Shown piece after piece: positions 1-14,000 of a stretch of 64,000 bases of DNA. Source of the DNA: Avena insularis. Taxonomy: Eukaryota; Streptophyta; Magnoliopsida; Poales; Poaceae. The first letter of the stretch is position 1; each line of letters begins with the position of its first letter. Both the position numbers and the translations under genes were made by a program. The stretch lies in the NCBI GenBank assembly GCA_023614405.1, contig CM042694.1:131197711-131261710 (forward strand). Direction: 5' to 3'. Under the pieces are notes generated by a model. The model saw only the letters and a list, made by a program, of their open reading frames with translations. It searched no databases and was not told where the DNA came from.

Positions 1-1268
1 CCGGAAGAGTATCTTGATAACATCAAACGTCACACCGTAACAGGGTGACTATAAAGATGGATTCAGTACTAAGAAGGTGTTATATTGAGGCTCATGGATC
101 AAGAGTGGAATTTGTCAATCCAGATGACGGATAGATATACTCTGGGCCCTCTCGGTGATATCACATTAGGATAGCTTGCAAGCAAGTGATGTGATCACTA
201 GAATGTTATATCACGAGCGAAAAGAGTGCATGTCGGTAACGAGATCAAACTAGGTATGGAGATACCGATGATCGAATCTCGGATATGTAATATATCGAGA
301 GACAAAGGGATTTAGTTACAAGCGTTAAAGGTTCTCACGATCATATGAGTCATTGTTGAATGTGTAGGAGTCAGTACGGATCTCCAGGTCCCGCTGCTGA
401 TTATTGATCGGAGAAGGGTCTCGATCATGTCTGCATTATTCACGAACCGTAGGGTGGCACACTTAAGAGTTACCGGACACCATTTTGGAGCACATATGTT
501 TCAGACGAAAGAATTGCAAAGCGCAGGAATTGTTTCAATAGAAACCGGAAATTATTTCGGGTGAAATTGCAGAAGGTGGTTCTGCATGTGATATTGAAAT
601 ATTGCAAGGGGCTATATGTGAATGTTTGTTAATTAAAGTAATTAACAAAATTGTGAATAAATTGAATAAAAAGAGTTTTATTAAATGAGAGAGCATTAAA
701 TTGGAGAAATTTAATGCATTTAAAGTGGAGACTTTAAAAGGGAATGTGAAGAGGCATTTTAATGTGGAGGGGTTACCACCACATGAATGGGGGAGGTGAG
801 GGGTCACCCCCATGCGCCGGCCATGGAGAGAGGGGGCACCCCCCTCCTCCAATAAAAGGCCACCCATTCCCTCCTTCATCCTCACACCTCCTTGTGAAGG
901 ATCTCTTTCCCCCTCTAGAATTATTCCCCCATGGTCTCAGATTAGCGAGATACATGTTCTCGGTGGCATTTAAATGCGGAAGGAGTTGTCGTCAGATCGG
1001 AGAGGAGGAGGTGGAGGTTGTCGGTGGCATGAACATGTGTGCGAGTGATGCGATTTCTTGAGTTTCTCGGACTTCCTCACGATCTTGAGATCGGCAAGTG
1101 TACGACTACATCAACCACGAGTTCCTAGTCGTTAACAAAGCTCGTTGTCTACGAGGGTAAGTTCTCGTTGGATGTATGTCCACCTGTTGCTTTGTACCTA
1201 GTAGATAGATCTTGGCATGTAGTTCACACCGTAGGAATTTTTTTGGTTTCTATGCTGCGGACCCAACA
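1..1268 (+). mobile_element. Ty1/copia 5' LTR, left end cut by window
   Basis: This stretch aligns along its length with the LTRs at 2909-4562 and 7261-8974; the window starts about 370 bases into the LTR. It shares the same landmarks: a GC-rich segment near 770-860, a TATA-like 'ccaataaaaggcc' near 850 and the terminal 'tatgctgcggacccaaca'. The LTR style (gaatatgcccgagaggcaataat at the start of the complete copies) resembles the BARE1/Angela group of Triticeae Copia elements; that family assignment is from memory. With 7261-8974 it forms the pair of LTRs of one element. Confidence 0.85.
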
Positions 1269-2903
1269 TACACATATGATGTTCGCATCTTATATTGCTT
1301 GTTTGGCGTTTTAGTAGCATTATAAGATGATCCCTCATTTAAATATCAAGATAAAAATGTGTTCTTCCTTAAGTATGCACCATTGTAAGGATCGTGTTTC
1401 GAGACATCACGTGATGATCGGGTGTACTGGACTTTACGCTTTCATATAACGGGTGTAAGACAGTTTTACACACGTGAATACTAAGGTTCTTACTTGGCGA
1501 GCCTAGCATGTACAAACATGGCCTTGGAACACGGACCGAAAGGTTAAACATGAGTCATATAGTTGATATGATGCCCATATTGATGCTCGCCATTGAAGCT
1601 ACACCAACTCACGTGATGATCGGACTTGGTGTAGTGGATTTGGTTCATGTAATCACCAAAAAAGCACGAGGGATGTCATTTTTGAGTGGGAGTTCATTTC
1701 TAATTTGGATTAGTCGAACTCAATTTGTCATAAACTAAATCAAAGTGAATTTGCATAATTTGTTGTAGTCATTGGTGTCTGTTCACTACCTTATGCTTAG
1801 TTTTAATTGAGATAATAGAACTATAAAATTCTGTATATTTACTTTACGAACTGGTATCGTATTGTTTTGAATGTCAATTTAAAGTTTATAAGTCCTATTG
1901 CAAACTTTCAGCAAACTCTATTTACTCCATAAAGTTTAATAAGTAGTATTAAATCAAGAATAAGAATTCCAATGTTAGTATCTAAAGTATCATGTTTGCC
2001 TCCATGATTATTGATATTCAAAAGTTGTTTTAATATCAAGATTATCTAGGAGATGAAAAATTGTTTCAGAAACCATCATGTGTGAAAGATATTGTGATAT
2101 CTGAAACAATGTTTTTTGGTTGCATTATGATAGAGTATAATTTAGCAAAATACATGTTGTCATATTGTATGAGAATTTGTGAAGGATGGAGATGCTAGGC
2201 ATCTGGATCTCCCAAAAGGTTTTGGGAACTAACATTATACTCGCGATTCTTCCTTATAGGCTATAGTAGCTTGATCATGAAAGTTGTCATGATAAGGATG
2301 AATAGAAGATGTAAGTAAAATGTTTACTACACTAAAAGATTACTAAAGAATGGATTTTTGAAAGAATGCCAAACATTTGATGATGGCGATCCACTTCAAA
2401 GTGCAAGTCCAAAGGTATTAGTGTTTGACTATATACGCTTTGTACTATGTGTCATGTGAATGACACCACTATTGATGATGATAGATTCTTTTAAAAGGAA
2501 AAGGAATTGCTGAAAGAGAAACTATAAAATATTTGGCAAAAAAGAAAAAGTTGGAAATGTCTAGCTTAGGTATATAGAAGATATACATGTTATGGTTGTA
2601 TTCCTTGCTTGTTAAACAAGGTGGTTCTTAGGTATTGGATACCGAATTGGTTGGTATTAAGTGTTATACAGGACAACGCAATTCATGAACTGCAATGGCC
2701 TAAGTAACTAGCAAGAGAATAAGTGATGATGTTCATCGAAAACAAATAAAGTGTTATTGTGTTTTTCGTTGTCGTCAAACCTAGCCTTCAAGATTTGTTT
2801 TAATAATTGTTATTTTGTTCCGGTATTACGAGAACAATAGTTGTTCAAATAATTACCGTATTCCATAAAGGATGGATGAACTTTTACAAGTCTAGTTGGA
2901 GAA
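1269..2903 (+). pseudogene. Copia internal 5' region (leader and decayed gag)
   Basis: Between 1400 and 1750 the sequence matches the reverse complement of 21840-22260, which is the untranslated leader in front of gag in the other Copia element of this window; shared phrases include 'aacacggaccgaaaggt' and 'cttggtgtagtggat'. From 1750 to 2903 no open frame of gag size survives and the base composition is AT-rich. It probably holds gag and the protease part of pol after long decay, but I cannot read individual domains. No primer-binding site is recognisable directly after 1268. Confidence 0.6.
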
Positions 2904-2908
2904 ATCAC

Positions 2909-4562
2909 TGAAGCAAATATGCCCTGAGAGGCAATAATAAAGTTGTTATTATGTATTCCTTATATATGATAGATGTTTATTTTGCATGCTAGAATTGTAT
3001 TGATCGGAAATATCAATACATGTGTGTTTAATAAACAAAAAGGGTTCCTAGTTATGCCTCTCTTATAGACTAGCTTGTTGATTAACAAGATGATCAAGAT
3101 TTCCTGATCATGGACATTGGATGTTGTTAATAACAAGGTCACACCATTGGTGGAATGATGTGATGAAAATTCATCCGAAGTATAGCATTACGATCAAGTC
3201 ATTATGTTTATATTGCTATAACATCATACCAAGTAATCTTTATCCTTAGACCATGAGATCATGTTAATTGCTAACACCGGAAGAGTATCTTGATAACATC
3301 AAACGTCACACCATAACAGGGTGACTATAAAGATGGTTTCAGTACTACGAAGGAGTAATGTTGAGGCTCATGGATCACGAGTGGAATTTGTCAATCCCGA
3401 TGACGGATAGATATACTCTGGGCCCTCTCGGTGATATCACATTGAGATAGCTTGCAAGCAAGTGATATGATTACTAGAATGTTATATCACGAGAACGAGA
3501 AAAGAGTGCATGTCGATAATGAGATCAAACTAGGTATGGAGATACCGATGATCGAATCTTGGACATGTAATATATCGCGAGACAGAGGGATTTAGTTGCA
3601 AGCGTTAAAGGTTCTCACGATCACAGAAGTCATCGTTGAATGTGTAGGAGTCAGTACAGATCTCCAGGTCCCGCTGCTGATTATTGATCGGAGAAGGGTC
3701 TTGATCATGTATGCATTATTCGCGAACCATAGGGTGACACACTTAAGAGTTACCGGGCACCATTTTGGAGCACATATGTTTCAGACGAAAGAATTGCAAA
3801 GTGCAGGAATTGTTTCAATAGAAACCGGAAATTGTTTCGGGTGAAATTGCAGAAAGTGGTTCTACATGTGATATTGAAATATTGCAAGGGTCTATATGTG
3901 AATGTTTGTTAATTAAAGTAATTAACAAAATTCTGAATAAATTTAATAAAAGAGTTTTATTAAATGAGAGAGCATTAAAGTTGGAGAATTTTATTGCATT
4001 TAAAGTGGAGACTTTAAAAGAGAATGTGAAGAGGAATTTTAATGTGGAGGGGTTACCACCACATGAATGGGGGAGGTGAGGGGTCACCCCCCCATGCGTC
4101 GGCCATGGAGAGGAGGGGCACCCCCTCCTCCTATAAAAGGCCACCCATTCCCTCCTTCATCCACACACCTCCTTGTGAAGGATCTCTCTCCCCCTCTAGA
4201 ATTATTCCCCCGTGGTCTCGGATTAGCGAAATACATGTTCTCGGTGGCATTTCATCTGGAAGGAGTTGTTGCTTCCGCTGGATCGCTGGAGCGAGGAGGT
4301 GGAGGTTGTCCGGTGGCTTGAACGTGTAAAAGTACGATGCGTCTTGCTGAAAAGCAGTGCTCGAACTTCCTCACGATCTTGAGATCGGCAAGTGTACGAC
4401 TACATCAACCACGAGTTCCTACTCGTTAACAAAACTCGTTGTCTTCGAGGGTAAGTTCTCGTGGGATGTATATCCACCTGTTGCTTTGTACCTAGTAGAT
4501 AGATCTTGGCGTATAGTTTACACCATAGGAAATTTTTTGTTTTCTATGCCGCGGACCCGACA
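2909..4562 (+). mobile_element. Solo Copia LTR inserted in its own family
   Basis: A complete 1654-bp LTR begins TGAAGCAAATATGCCC and ends GCGGACCCGACA. It is flanked by the 5-bp direct repeat ATCAC at 2904-2908 and 4563-4567, as expected for a target site duplication. No primer site follows it and no polypurine tract precedes it, so it is a solo LTR and not the end of an element. The sequence to the left carries the Copia leader and that to the right begins inside the GAG-pre-integrase zone, so it interrupts the element defined by LTRs 1-1268 and 7261-8974. ORFs inside it are LTR shadows. Confidence 0.85.
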
Positions 4563-4567
4563 ATCAC

Positions 4568-7248
4568 ATCCATAAACATTATTGCTAAAATGTGGTAAGA
4601 CAAATGATTAGAAGATCACTTATGAAGTGACATCGCTATTTGAATTATATTGGAAAGTAAACATGAAGAAACTCCATGTTGATGGATTTTTGGAGTCTTT
4701 TGATTTTGATCAGTTGACGCTTGTGAAACTTTCCTCGAGATAATTGAAACTACGTTCATAGGCCAAAGAGGAACAGATGACTAACTTATTGGATATTATG
4801 CATGTTGATGTATATAGTCCATTATGTGTAGCCATATGCGATGGATTTTTTTTGCTTCATATGCTTTCTCTAGAAATTTGAGTGAATATATCTATATATT
4901 TACTTAATAAGGAAGAAGTATTGAACATTTGAAAATTGTTCAAGTCTTTCAAGATGAAGTAAAAAATCATTGTAACAAGAAAATAAAAGAGTTTATGATT
5001 TGATCATAAAGGAAGATATTTGAGTTACATATTTAGCAAAACACTTAAGATTTGAGGAATTGTTCCATGATTTGTGTTTTCCGGTAAACCATAGGAGTAT
5101 GACATATTCGAGAGATGAAATCAAACCATGTTTGACATGGTAAGATCAAAGGTGTCATTTATAAAACTGCCATTATGTTTTAAGGATTAAAAGCTTTAGA
5201 GACTACCGCTTTTACACTGAAAAGAGCACCTTCGTGATCCGTTGAAATGACACCATATGAGTTGTGGTTTGGGATAAAACCCGAATTGTCTTTTCTTAAA
5301 TTTTGGTATGCTATGCATAAGTAAAATATTTACAACCAAAGTCGGATAAGCACGTCTTTGTAGGTTATCCCAAAGAATTTGTTGGGAATTTCTCCATAAC
5401 ACCGAGGACAAAAGAGTTTGTCGCTTGGAACGTCAAGTTTCTTGAGAAGGAATTTTTCACGAAAAGTTAAGTGGGAGGACAATAAAACCTTGATAAGGTT
5501 GTGGAACCTTAGCTATATGTGCTAAGTAGCACAGCGCCGGAAAGTGTCCCGGTGGCGACCACAATGCTCATGGCTCCCGTGATTACAAAGGTTGTGATCT
5601 CGGAGATTAGAGTTCCTATTGAACCGTGTGGGTCGGTAAGAATCAAATAGTGTGATTTGATAAGCAAGTCGTTATTGTTTTGACAATGATGAACCGACTA
5701 CATGCAAAGAAGCGATGATGGGCCCTGACTCCATAAAATGACTAGAAGTCATAGAATCCGTGATAGTATCCATACACGAGAAATCAAGTTTCTGAACTTG
5801 GAAGACCCTCCGGAAAGGCGTGAAGCCTATCGGTCATGTTTGGATCTACAAAGAAATAGACATGGATGTTTAACATCTATGAAATAGTCGACATGTCGGA
5901 AAGAAGTTTACGACAATGTTCAAGGAGTTGACTATGACAAGATTTGATCTTTCAAAGCGACATTTAGTCTTGATGGATTAATGTAGCAACCACTACATAT
6001 AATTTGGTATATGGTAGTTGAATAAACAAAACGAGGTTCTTCTAATAGAATGGTTACCTAGGACATGTACATGACACGATCTGAAGGGTTTTGTTAATTC
6101 AAAGGGTGCTAAAAGGGCATGCAAACTTCAATAGTTGAAGTAAGCATAGCGGAGTTGGAATCTTCACCATGATGAAACTGTTAAAAGAGTTTAAATTCAT
6201 CGGAGATGATGAAGATGCTTGCATTTGCAAGAAATTAAGTGGGAGCGCTGAGACATATTTCTAATACATTATGTAGAGGACATATTGTTGATTGGAAATG
6301 ATGTATCTTGTATTGAGACATGTTAAGAATTTCATTAAAATAAGATTTTTATGAAAGACTTGGGCAAAACCAGAATATTTGGCATCAATATCTATATGGA
6401 TAGATTGAGGCGCTAATATGGTTGTGCCAAACATACATATATGAGATATTGAAAGGGTTCAATATGGAAACAACAAGAAAGGTTCTTGCTGCATGGAAAG
6501 GATTGTATCAAGATTCAAGTGTTTCAACACCTGGTGAGTAAAATCACATGAAGATTTTGATCGATTTATCGTGATATGTATATATCCAGAATGTCCTATG
6601 CTTAAATGTTATGAGCACATACCAGAATGATTCATAAGATGATCATTGGACAATAGTAAAGATATTCTTATGAGCTTTGGAAGAACTAAGAATATATCAT
6701 GTATAAGTGACAAATAGTTAAAGGTAGTTCATTGTAAAGTGTTACATTGATACTAGTTTTATCACAAGATACAAATTAAATTTATCTCAATTTAGACTAT
6801 GGGTGGCACAATGTAATGGAAAGGATGTTCCATGATGAATTTGGATAAGTTCCAAAGTTGAAACATTGTGACGGATACTACAACAAAAGGCTAAGTATAT
6901 GACTGCTATAGTAGCAGCAAAGGAGGGCATTTGTGTTAAGTAGTTTGTTATCAAAATAGGTGTGGTTCAAAGTGGGATAATACGATGAAGATATATTATA
7001 TGACAATAATATCAACATACTTTAACCCAAACGAACTAAAGGTCTCACCAAAGGACCAAATTTATACAATGCCATCTCATTTGAGAATGAGTAATGCGTA
7101 GAGATGCAAAGACATGCAAATACACACGGACCTGAAACTGTCAGATCCGGAGATTATGTTAACCACTAGCAATCGCATATATGCAACACTAGAAAGCCAT
7201 AGGTGTTCAATACGCAAAGTTTTTCAAACTAGATTATTGACTCTAGTG
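4568..7248 (+). pseudogene. Decayed Copia pol (integrase, RT, RNase H)
   Basis: Translated pieces in changing frames follow the order of Copia pol and match the better preserved pol at 17890-20785. Near 4670 is the zinc-finger end (KKLHVDGFLESFDFDQL); at 4790-4990 the integrase core start (LLDIMHVDV, then FQDEVKNHCNKKIKEF). At 5190-5460 comes the integrase C-terminal part (ALETTAFTLKRAPS, TPYELWFGIKPELSFLKF), and RT and RNase H traces continue to about 7130. Stops and frameshifts are dense, so no protein can be made. The region lies in one element with the leader at 1269-2903. Confidence 0.8.
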
Positions 7249-7260
7249 CAAGTGGGAGAC
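7249..7260 (+). other. Polypurine tract of Copia element
   Basis: The 12 bases CAAGTGGGAGAC sit immediately before the LTR start at 7261. They match the polypurine tract of the minus-strand Copia element (complement of 17857-17868). This is the expected second-strand priming site and confirms that 7261 is the start of the 3' LTR. Confidence 0.8.
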
Positions 7261-8974
7261 TGAAGGGAATATGCCCGAGAGGCAATAATAAAGTGGTTAT
7301 TATCTTATTCCATGTTTATGATAAATGTTTATTATGCATGCTATAATTGTATTAATTGGAAACGTTAATACATGTGTGTTTAATAAAGAAAATACAAAGT
7401 TCCTAGTAATGCCTCTCATATAAACTAGCTCGTTGATTAACAAGATGATCAAGGTTTCCTGATCATGGACATTGGATGTTGTTAATAACGAGGTCACAAC
7501 ATTGGTGGAATGATGTGATGAACATTCATCCAAAGTATAGCATTATGATCAGAGTCATTATGTTTATATTGCTATAACATCATACAAAGTAATCTTAGTC
7601 CTTAGACCATGAGATCATGTTAATTGCTAACACCGGAAGAGTATCTTAATAACATCAAACGTCACACCATAACATGGTGACTATAAAGGTGGGTTCAATG
7701 CTACGAAGGTGTTATGTTGAGGCTCATGGATCAAGAATGGGATTTGTCCATCCCGATGACGGATAGATATACTCTGGGCCCTCTCGGTGATATCACATTG
7801 AAATAGCTTGCAAGCAAGTGATGTGATCACTAGAATGTTATATCACGGGAACAAGAAAAGAGTGCATGTCGGTAACGAGATCAAACTAGGTATTTGGATG
7901 CCAATGATCGAATCTCGGACATGTAATATATCGCGAGACAAAGGGATTTAGTTACAACGTTAAAGGTTCACACGATCACAAGAGTCATCGTTGAATATGT
8001 GGGAGTCAGTACGGATCTCCAGGTCCCGCTGCTGATTATTGATCGGAGAGGGGTCTCGATCATGTCTGCATTATTCGCGAACCGTAGGGTGACACATTTA
8101 AGGGATACCGACACCATTTGGAGCAAATATGTTTCAGATAAAGATTTAAGAAAGCGCTGAAATTATTTCAATAGACACCGAAACTGTTTCGGGTGAAATT
8201 GCTAAAATTGGTTCTGCATGTAATATTGAAATGTTGTAGGGGGTTTTATGTGAATGTTTGTTAATTAAAGTAATTAACAAAATTTTGAATAAAAATAATA
8301 AAAGAGTTTTATTAAATGAGAGAGCATTAAATTTAGAGAAATTTAATACATTTAAAGTGGAGACTTTAAAAGAGAATGTGAAGGGGCATTTTAATGTGGA
8401 GGGGGTTACCACCACATGAATGGGGGAGGTGAAGGGACACCCTCCATGGGCGCCGGCCATGGGAGGGGTACCCTCCCCTCCTCCTATAAAAGGCCCCCCT
8501 CTCACACCTTCATACTCACACCTCCTCGTGAAGGATCTCTCTCCCCCTCTAGTATTATTCCTCATGGTCTCGGATTAGCGAGATACATGTTCTCGGTGGC
8601 TTTATCTGGAAAGGAGTTGCTGCTTCCGCTGCTTTGCTGGAGCGAGGGACGGAGGTTGTCGGGGTACCGAACGTGTGTGCGATCACGGATGCACCGCTGC
8701 TTTGCGGTGCTAGACTTGGTGGTGCTGGACTTGCTGGAGCTGGATCTGAAGGACGTGCTGGAGCCGGACCTGCTGGACTTCATCACGATCTTGAGATCGG
8801 CAAGTGTACGACTACATCATCCACGAGTTCCAACTCGTTAACAAAGCTTTATTGTCTTCGAGGGTAAGTTCTCCATGGATGTATATCCACCCATTGCTTG
8901 TATTTAGTAGATAGATCTTGGCGTATAGTTCCCATCGTAGGAATTTTTTTATTTTCTATGCTGCGAACCCAACA
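7261..8974 (+). mobile_element. Ty1/copia 3' LTR
   Basis: The LTR starts TGAAGGGAATATGCCC directly after the polypurine tract and ends CTGCGAACCCAACA. It aligns with the LTR at 2909-4562 and with the partial LTR at 1-1268, and it carries extra bases near 8690-8780 that the other copies lack. A GC-rich promoter-like part lies at 8400-8530 with 'ctataaaagg' at about 8484, a plausible LTR TATA box. The matching target duplication on the left lies outside the window. Confidence 0.85.
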
Positions 8975-10930
8975 ATATATACTCTTTATCGAGAAAAAAA
9001 GGACATACAGTCTTTCATATCCCTTTTAGCTGCATCGCTCCCATGTCAAATTTGGTCACCCTCTACCCCTCCTTATTATTTGTGACTGTAGGGGTTATGT
9101 TCTTAAATAATTCAGTTGTCTAAACAAGCAGAAGTATATGTTTGAGCTGCTTCATTTGGTTATAAACACCACATGCAAAATTTTGTGTAGGGGTGTGTTT
9201 GATTTGAGGCACATGAATGCCAAAGTTTGCTTCTAAGAAAATGCTGAAAAGCTTTTTTGCATTGACAACGATATTATGGGTCACTGGTTCAGATGTTCAA
9301 TTCTCCCATCTTATCTTAGACAGACATATTTATATGTACTAATGGGCAAGTACATGTGTGTAATTCATTCTTCTGCAAGTAGTTTACACTTAATAGGGAA
9401 CATGCTAACCAAGCTACTCTTGCTGATGTAAAACATTTTTTCTTTAGTCTAGGTACCATTTTATAATACTCTGTTCAGCAAGCAATTCAAAATTTCTTAT
9501 TCTTCACTGGTGTAAAAATCTTTCTTTCCTCCAGTACTCCAGTTGACTAACAAAATACATGTACTATGGTTTTCCTCAACTTTATGATTGATTGGAATTA
9601 TAGTACGAAATTCAAATAAGTTTGTCTTTTATTGTTTATAATTCTGGCTGCTTGTTATTGCTATCTTTCCTAGTCTTCGGTTCACTAGGATATGTTCGAC
9701 AGTAGTTACACAGGTTTATTTTGTAGTCATGGTCTTTATCCTGAAAGAGCTCTACAAAAGAATTAACTCTAGAGGATATTAGTATATCTCTCCATATTAT
9801 TGCTGCCTATGAAAGAACATATTGGTGTTGCACAGGCTCAGAGATTCTCTCAACCGACCGTTTCATGGATAATTTTCAAGATTTTGATGTAATATATGTA
9901 TACCAGCAGTAGTTTGGAAATTTGACAGTTGTTTTTTCCAGGTCACTATAGTGCAAAAGGTGGTGTCAAGTAGAAACCCTTTAAGAGATCCCTGAAAATG
10001 TTGTCGGGACGGTGTCCCGCTGCTACCTCTCCTGACATTGTCAGTGATCGCAACCGTTGATATGCATTTCCTTTTTATGTGGGACACATGTTCTCGGCAA
10101 CGAGTACAAGAACATATGGCGGCTCACTCAGTTGCTCGGTCAAGCACCACAACACCTAAAAATCTCTCCTCTTTGTCCCCTTCGCATCATCTCTTTCACA
10201 CACCACACAAGTCGATCGCAGCGATACTATTTCCCTTCCCCCGGTAGACAAAGCCGACTTCTTCCACGATGATGCCGCTACTTCGCGAAGTGTGGCTCTT
10301 GCTGTCAGAGCTAGCACAACTTGCGTACTTCTTCCAAACCCCTCCACTCTACTTTTAGGATTATATTTCTCATGTAATGATATCTTTGTATTACAAAGTC
10401 TTGGACAGTTAGTCAGGCTCCTTCACATCTTACAATATTCTTATATCCTAGTTAAATTGAAAAGGTGTATTGAGTTATTAATCCTATAGCAACCATGTAA
10501 ATTCATGTATAGAGTATATACTACCATCTGTGTATTAGTATCTCTGTTGCTATCGTATTGTTTCATTTCTCTCTTATATGTAAATTCAGTAGTTTGTTTT
10601 GGTAATACATCTTGCTCTGTATTTTTCTTCTTCACTGCACTTGAATAAATAAGAAATGAACCTGACATGCAACCAAAATAAAAAATACACAATCGAGCAT
10701 GTGAAAAATGCACGCAGCAACGCACGAGGTCCATCTAGTATCCTGTTAATCCCAAATGAAACTATCCATACAAAGCAATTTTCAAGAACAAGAAAAAACC
10801 ATTGACATTTTAGAACAAGCTTATGTGTACTATCTTGAGCTTGAGTGATCTCAATGTTTTTTTCAAAAGTACTCAAAGTTTATACAGTGAAATTGCATTA
10901 TCATGAGCACGAGTGATCTTGATTTTTTTT
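8975..10930. other. Intergenic, no gene recognised
   Basis: This AT-rich stretch between the Copia element and the KH gene has only short ORFs with no recognisable protein similarity. The segment 10040-10330 is somewhat GC-richer (CT-rich, 'tctctcctctttgtcccc') and could be a decayed exon or promoter fragment, but I see no supporting domain or splice pattern. Confidence 0.5.
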
Positions 10931-10945
10931 TTAAATATATCCAAC
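10931..10945 (+). promoter_or_regulatory. Possible TATA region of KH gene
   Basis: The run TTTTAAATATATCC lies about 145 bases before the ATG at 11086, followed by CT-rich sequence ('ctgactccactcagtctccagtccc') typical of a grass 5' UTR. This is a position and composition guess only. Confidence 0.3.
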
Positions 10946-11085
10946 TTCTTAGACTGAAATTTTATACTAGCACAAAAATTGTTGTGCATATGAGGTGGGC
11001 CCCAGCTTGATATTGTAACGAAACCACACTCGCTGACTCCACTCAGTCTCCAGTCCCCACTCGGCCCTCCCAAAAACCCTCGCCC

Positions 11086-14000
11086 ATGGCGACCGCGGCA
11101 CCGCCGCCCGATGAATTCGCCCACGACGGAGCCGAAGAGGAGGAGGAGGAGGAGGAGGAGGAGGAGGAGGACCCAGAGGAGGTGGAGCCATGGCTCCCGT
11201 CCTCCGACTCGGATCCGGAGGAGCACCCGGCGCTCGAACAGTGGAACCATCCCCCCGACCCGGAGCCGGAGCAGCAGCCGCCGACGCCGCCGCCCCCTGC
11301 ACCGAAAAATTCGGTTTCCGAGGCGTTGGAGGAGGGTAAGGTGGAGTCGGCGCCGCGGTGGCCTGGTTATCCCGGAGCGAGCGTGTTCCGGCTGGTCGTG
11401 GCGGGGGACAAGGTGGGCGGCCTCATCGGGCGCGGGGGCGAGATCATCAGGCGCCTCTGCGAGGAGACCCGCGCCCGCGTCCGCATCCTCGAGGCCATGG
11501 ACGGCGTAGTCAGCCGCATCGTAAGGCTTCTCCCCGGGAATTTTGGCTGATCCGTGCTAGGGTTTATGTCTGGGTGGTGGTTAGGACATGGAAAATTGGG
11601 ATATGGGTGGCGTTGCAGGGCGTCTCTTCTGCCACGCTCTTAGTGTGGGGTTGGGCGCGTTGAGCATACGGTCTCACGTGGTCACAATCAGGGGATGGAT
11701 TAGCGCTAGAAGCTAGCTAAACTAGAAATTGCTCTGGATTTTGTCCATGGGGATTGTTAGTTGGACCGTGGCATTGTGTGCCAGAGTTGCTCTGTTTTGG
11801 GCATTCATTTCCAAGTTCTCTTGGGACTTGGGCATTTTGGCTGTTGGCACATTGTTACTGACATGCTATGCTAGATGTAATTGTGTTCTTTCCTGCAAAA
11901 GGGACAGTGATACTTTGTCACAAGGTCAAATAGTCAAATATTGAGTGATCCGACCTGTTTACGGTACTCATGGTCTTTCAAGTTCCACCTCACATGGAGG
12001 CAAGCCTAATCATCATTAAAAAAACCAGTGGATAAAGCTAAGACCATAGGCCAGGTTGGTTCAGTTGTCAGCTACTTAACTTGTATGATCTGTCCCAACT
12101 ATCAGCTATTTTTGTCTGTTAGTGCTTTGCAATGTAGTGACTCGTTATTTAATTTAGTTGTTCTAGAAGATGTCTGCACTTCTGTAAGGATTAGAAGTCT
12201 TGGCCATGTTATCTGTTGGGTTCATATTTTAGTTTGACATTTTTTTTTTGTGATCATAGGAACAAAGTTATTAGTAAGGCCATGTGTAAGGAATGTAGAG
12301 ATGACTTGACAAAGTAAATAATTACTCAGTCTTGTAAGCATATACTTCTTTAAGTGAGAGGAATCTAGTAAGATATGTTGAGATGGTACTTGTCATGGCT
12401 ACAATAACAAACATCAAAAGAACCTTCAAACTGAGTTCATTAGTTTGCAATTCCTTGTTCATCGTGTTAATTCCATTCGTCTCCTCGTTAGGTTTTGATA
12501 TCTGCGACAGAAGAAACACAAGCTGAACTGGCACCTGCGATGCATGCTGCAATTAAGATCTTCAAACATGTAAACGAAATAGAGAAGATCTACCCTGATG
12601 TCACATTATCTGCTTCTGCACCAGAAATTTGTTCTGCCAGATTATTGGTTCCTAAAGCACAAGCTGTGCACTTAATTGGCAAGCAAGGAATCACGATCCA
12701 GTTAATGCAAGAAGCTACTGGTGCTAACATAAGGATTATAGATGAAGGTACATGGTTATACATTTTCATGTAAACTATTACGTCAAAATATTGGTTGAAT
12801 TTCCAGTTTGATTCTTAGGATCACCGGTCAGTTTTGTTACCTATGAATTAGTGACATCGGTTTCACTCTTGGATGCATAATTTGAATATGGAAAAAAGGT
12901 ACTGTACCATACTTGGGTATACTAGAGCAAACATGGTACCCTTAACTTGTTCAATCCATCATTTTGTTTTCAAGAATCCACCGTTATTTAATGTCAACTT
13001 CATTTTGCCATGGAAAATCTAGAAATACAATTTGTCTTTTTTCCCAACTTGATTTTGTAGCACCAAACTTGTCTGAAAAGTAGCTCCTGTCTTCTCCCAT
13101 AAAGAAGTAGCACCAGCCCTGTTCACAAGAATAGTAGTGGGTACCCTGTTTTACCACTGGAAAAGGAGTGGAATTGATAGGATTCTTGTTCTCCCGTTAT
13201 GTAACTTGCTAGCATGAGAGTACTTGGTTTCAATGGTACACACCAATTAGTCAACTCCTGACCCTTGTAGAAAATGGTTCAACCTATCAATTGAAAATTC
13301 AAAGTCCTCAGTTTTCTTAAAATGTGTAGAACAGAGTAGAGCAAAGTCACATAAGCTTCCAGATTGCACTGAATTCCTGGATACCAGTGGTACAACCGAA
13401 AGATTAGTTTTTTTCCTTCCATGCTACATAAAGTGCTGAAATATTCCATACAGCAGAGAAGTATCTTGATTTCGATCTGGTATTTGTAGCTGCCAATACC
13501 ATGCAGATTCTGGTGCACACTCTAAAGGGTCTGCCTGGTGGGTTACAAGTTTGAAAAACTAAACCAAATACTTTCCACTTCGTTTGAGCTTATACCATTT
13601 TGGGCCATTTTTCTACTTTTGATCTCATATAGTTAGTGGTGAATTCCATTCTAGATCCTTGGATGTAACATTTTCTACTGGATCTACTTTTCTAGATGAG
13701 CTTTTGAGTTATCAGATGGCGGATGAAAGAATTGTGGAGATACGCGGTGCTTCCCTCAAGGTCCTCAGTGCCCTCAAATCAGTACTTGGACTTCTTCGTA
13801 AGTTCCTAGTTGATCATGGTGTCCTTCATCTGTTTGAAAGAAAGGTAATCTTTGCTGTGGTTGTTGCTGCATGCTTTATTATGCATAACGGCAAGAGCAC
13901 CTTGTAATGTTCTTATGGAACTGATATTTCTATTGCTCATCTGCAGAACCAAGCAGCAGCTCAGGCACATGATAGTTCTAAAGAAAATCTGGTTACCTAT

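Noticed and set aside
1508..1738. ORFs inside the first Copia leader
   Set aside because: The DNA matches an untranslated Copia leader; the translations have no family and the frame is not kept in the homologous leader.
8416..8841. 141-codon plus-strand ORF
   Set aside because: It lies wholly in an LTR, and the other LTR copies do not keep it open.
11111..11509. Arg-rich ORF overlapping KH exon 1
   Set aside because: It is the out-of-frame shadow of the GAG repeat and GC-rich exon; the KH frame has the domain.
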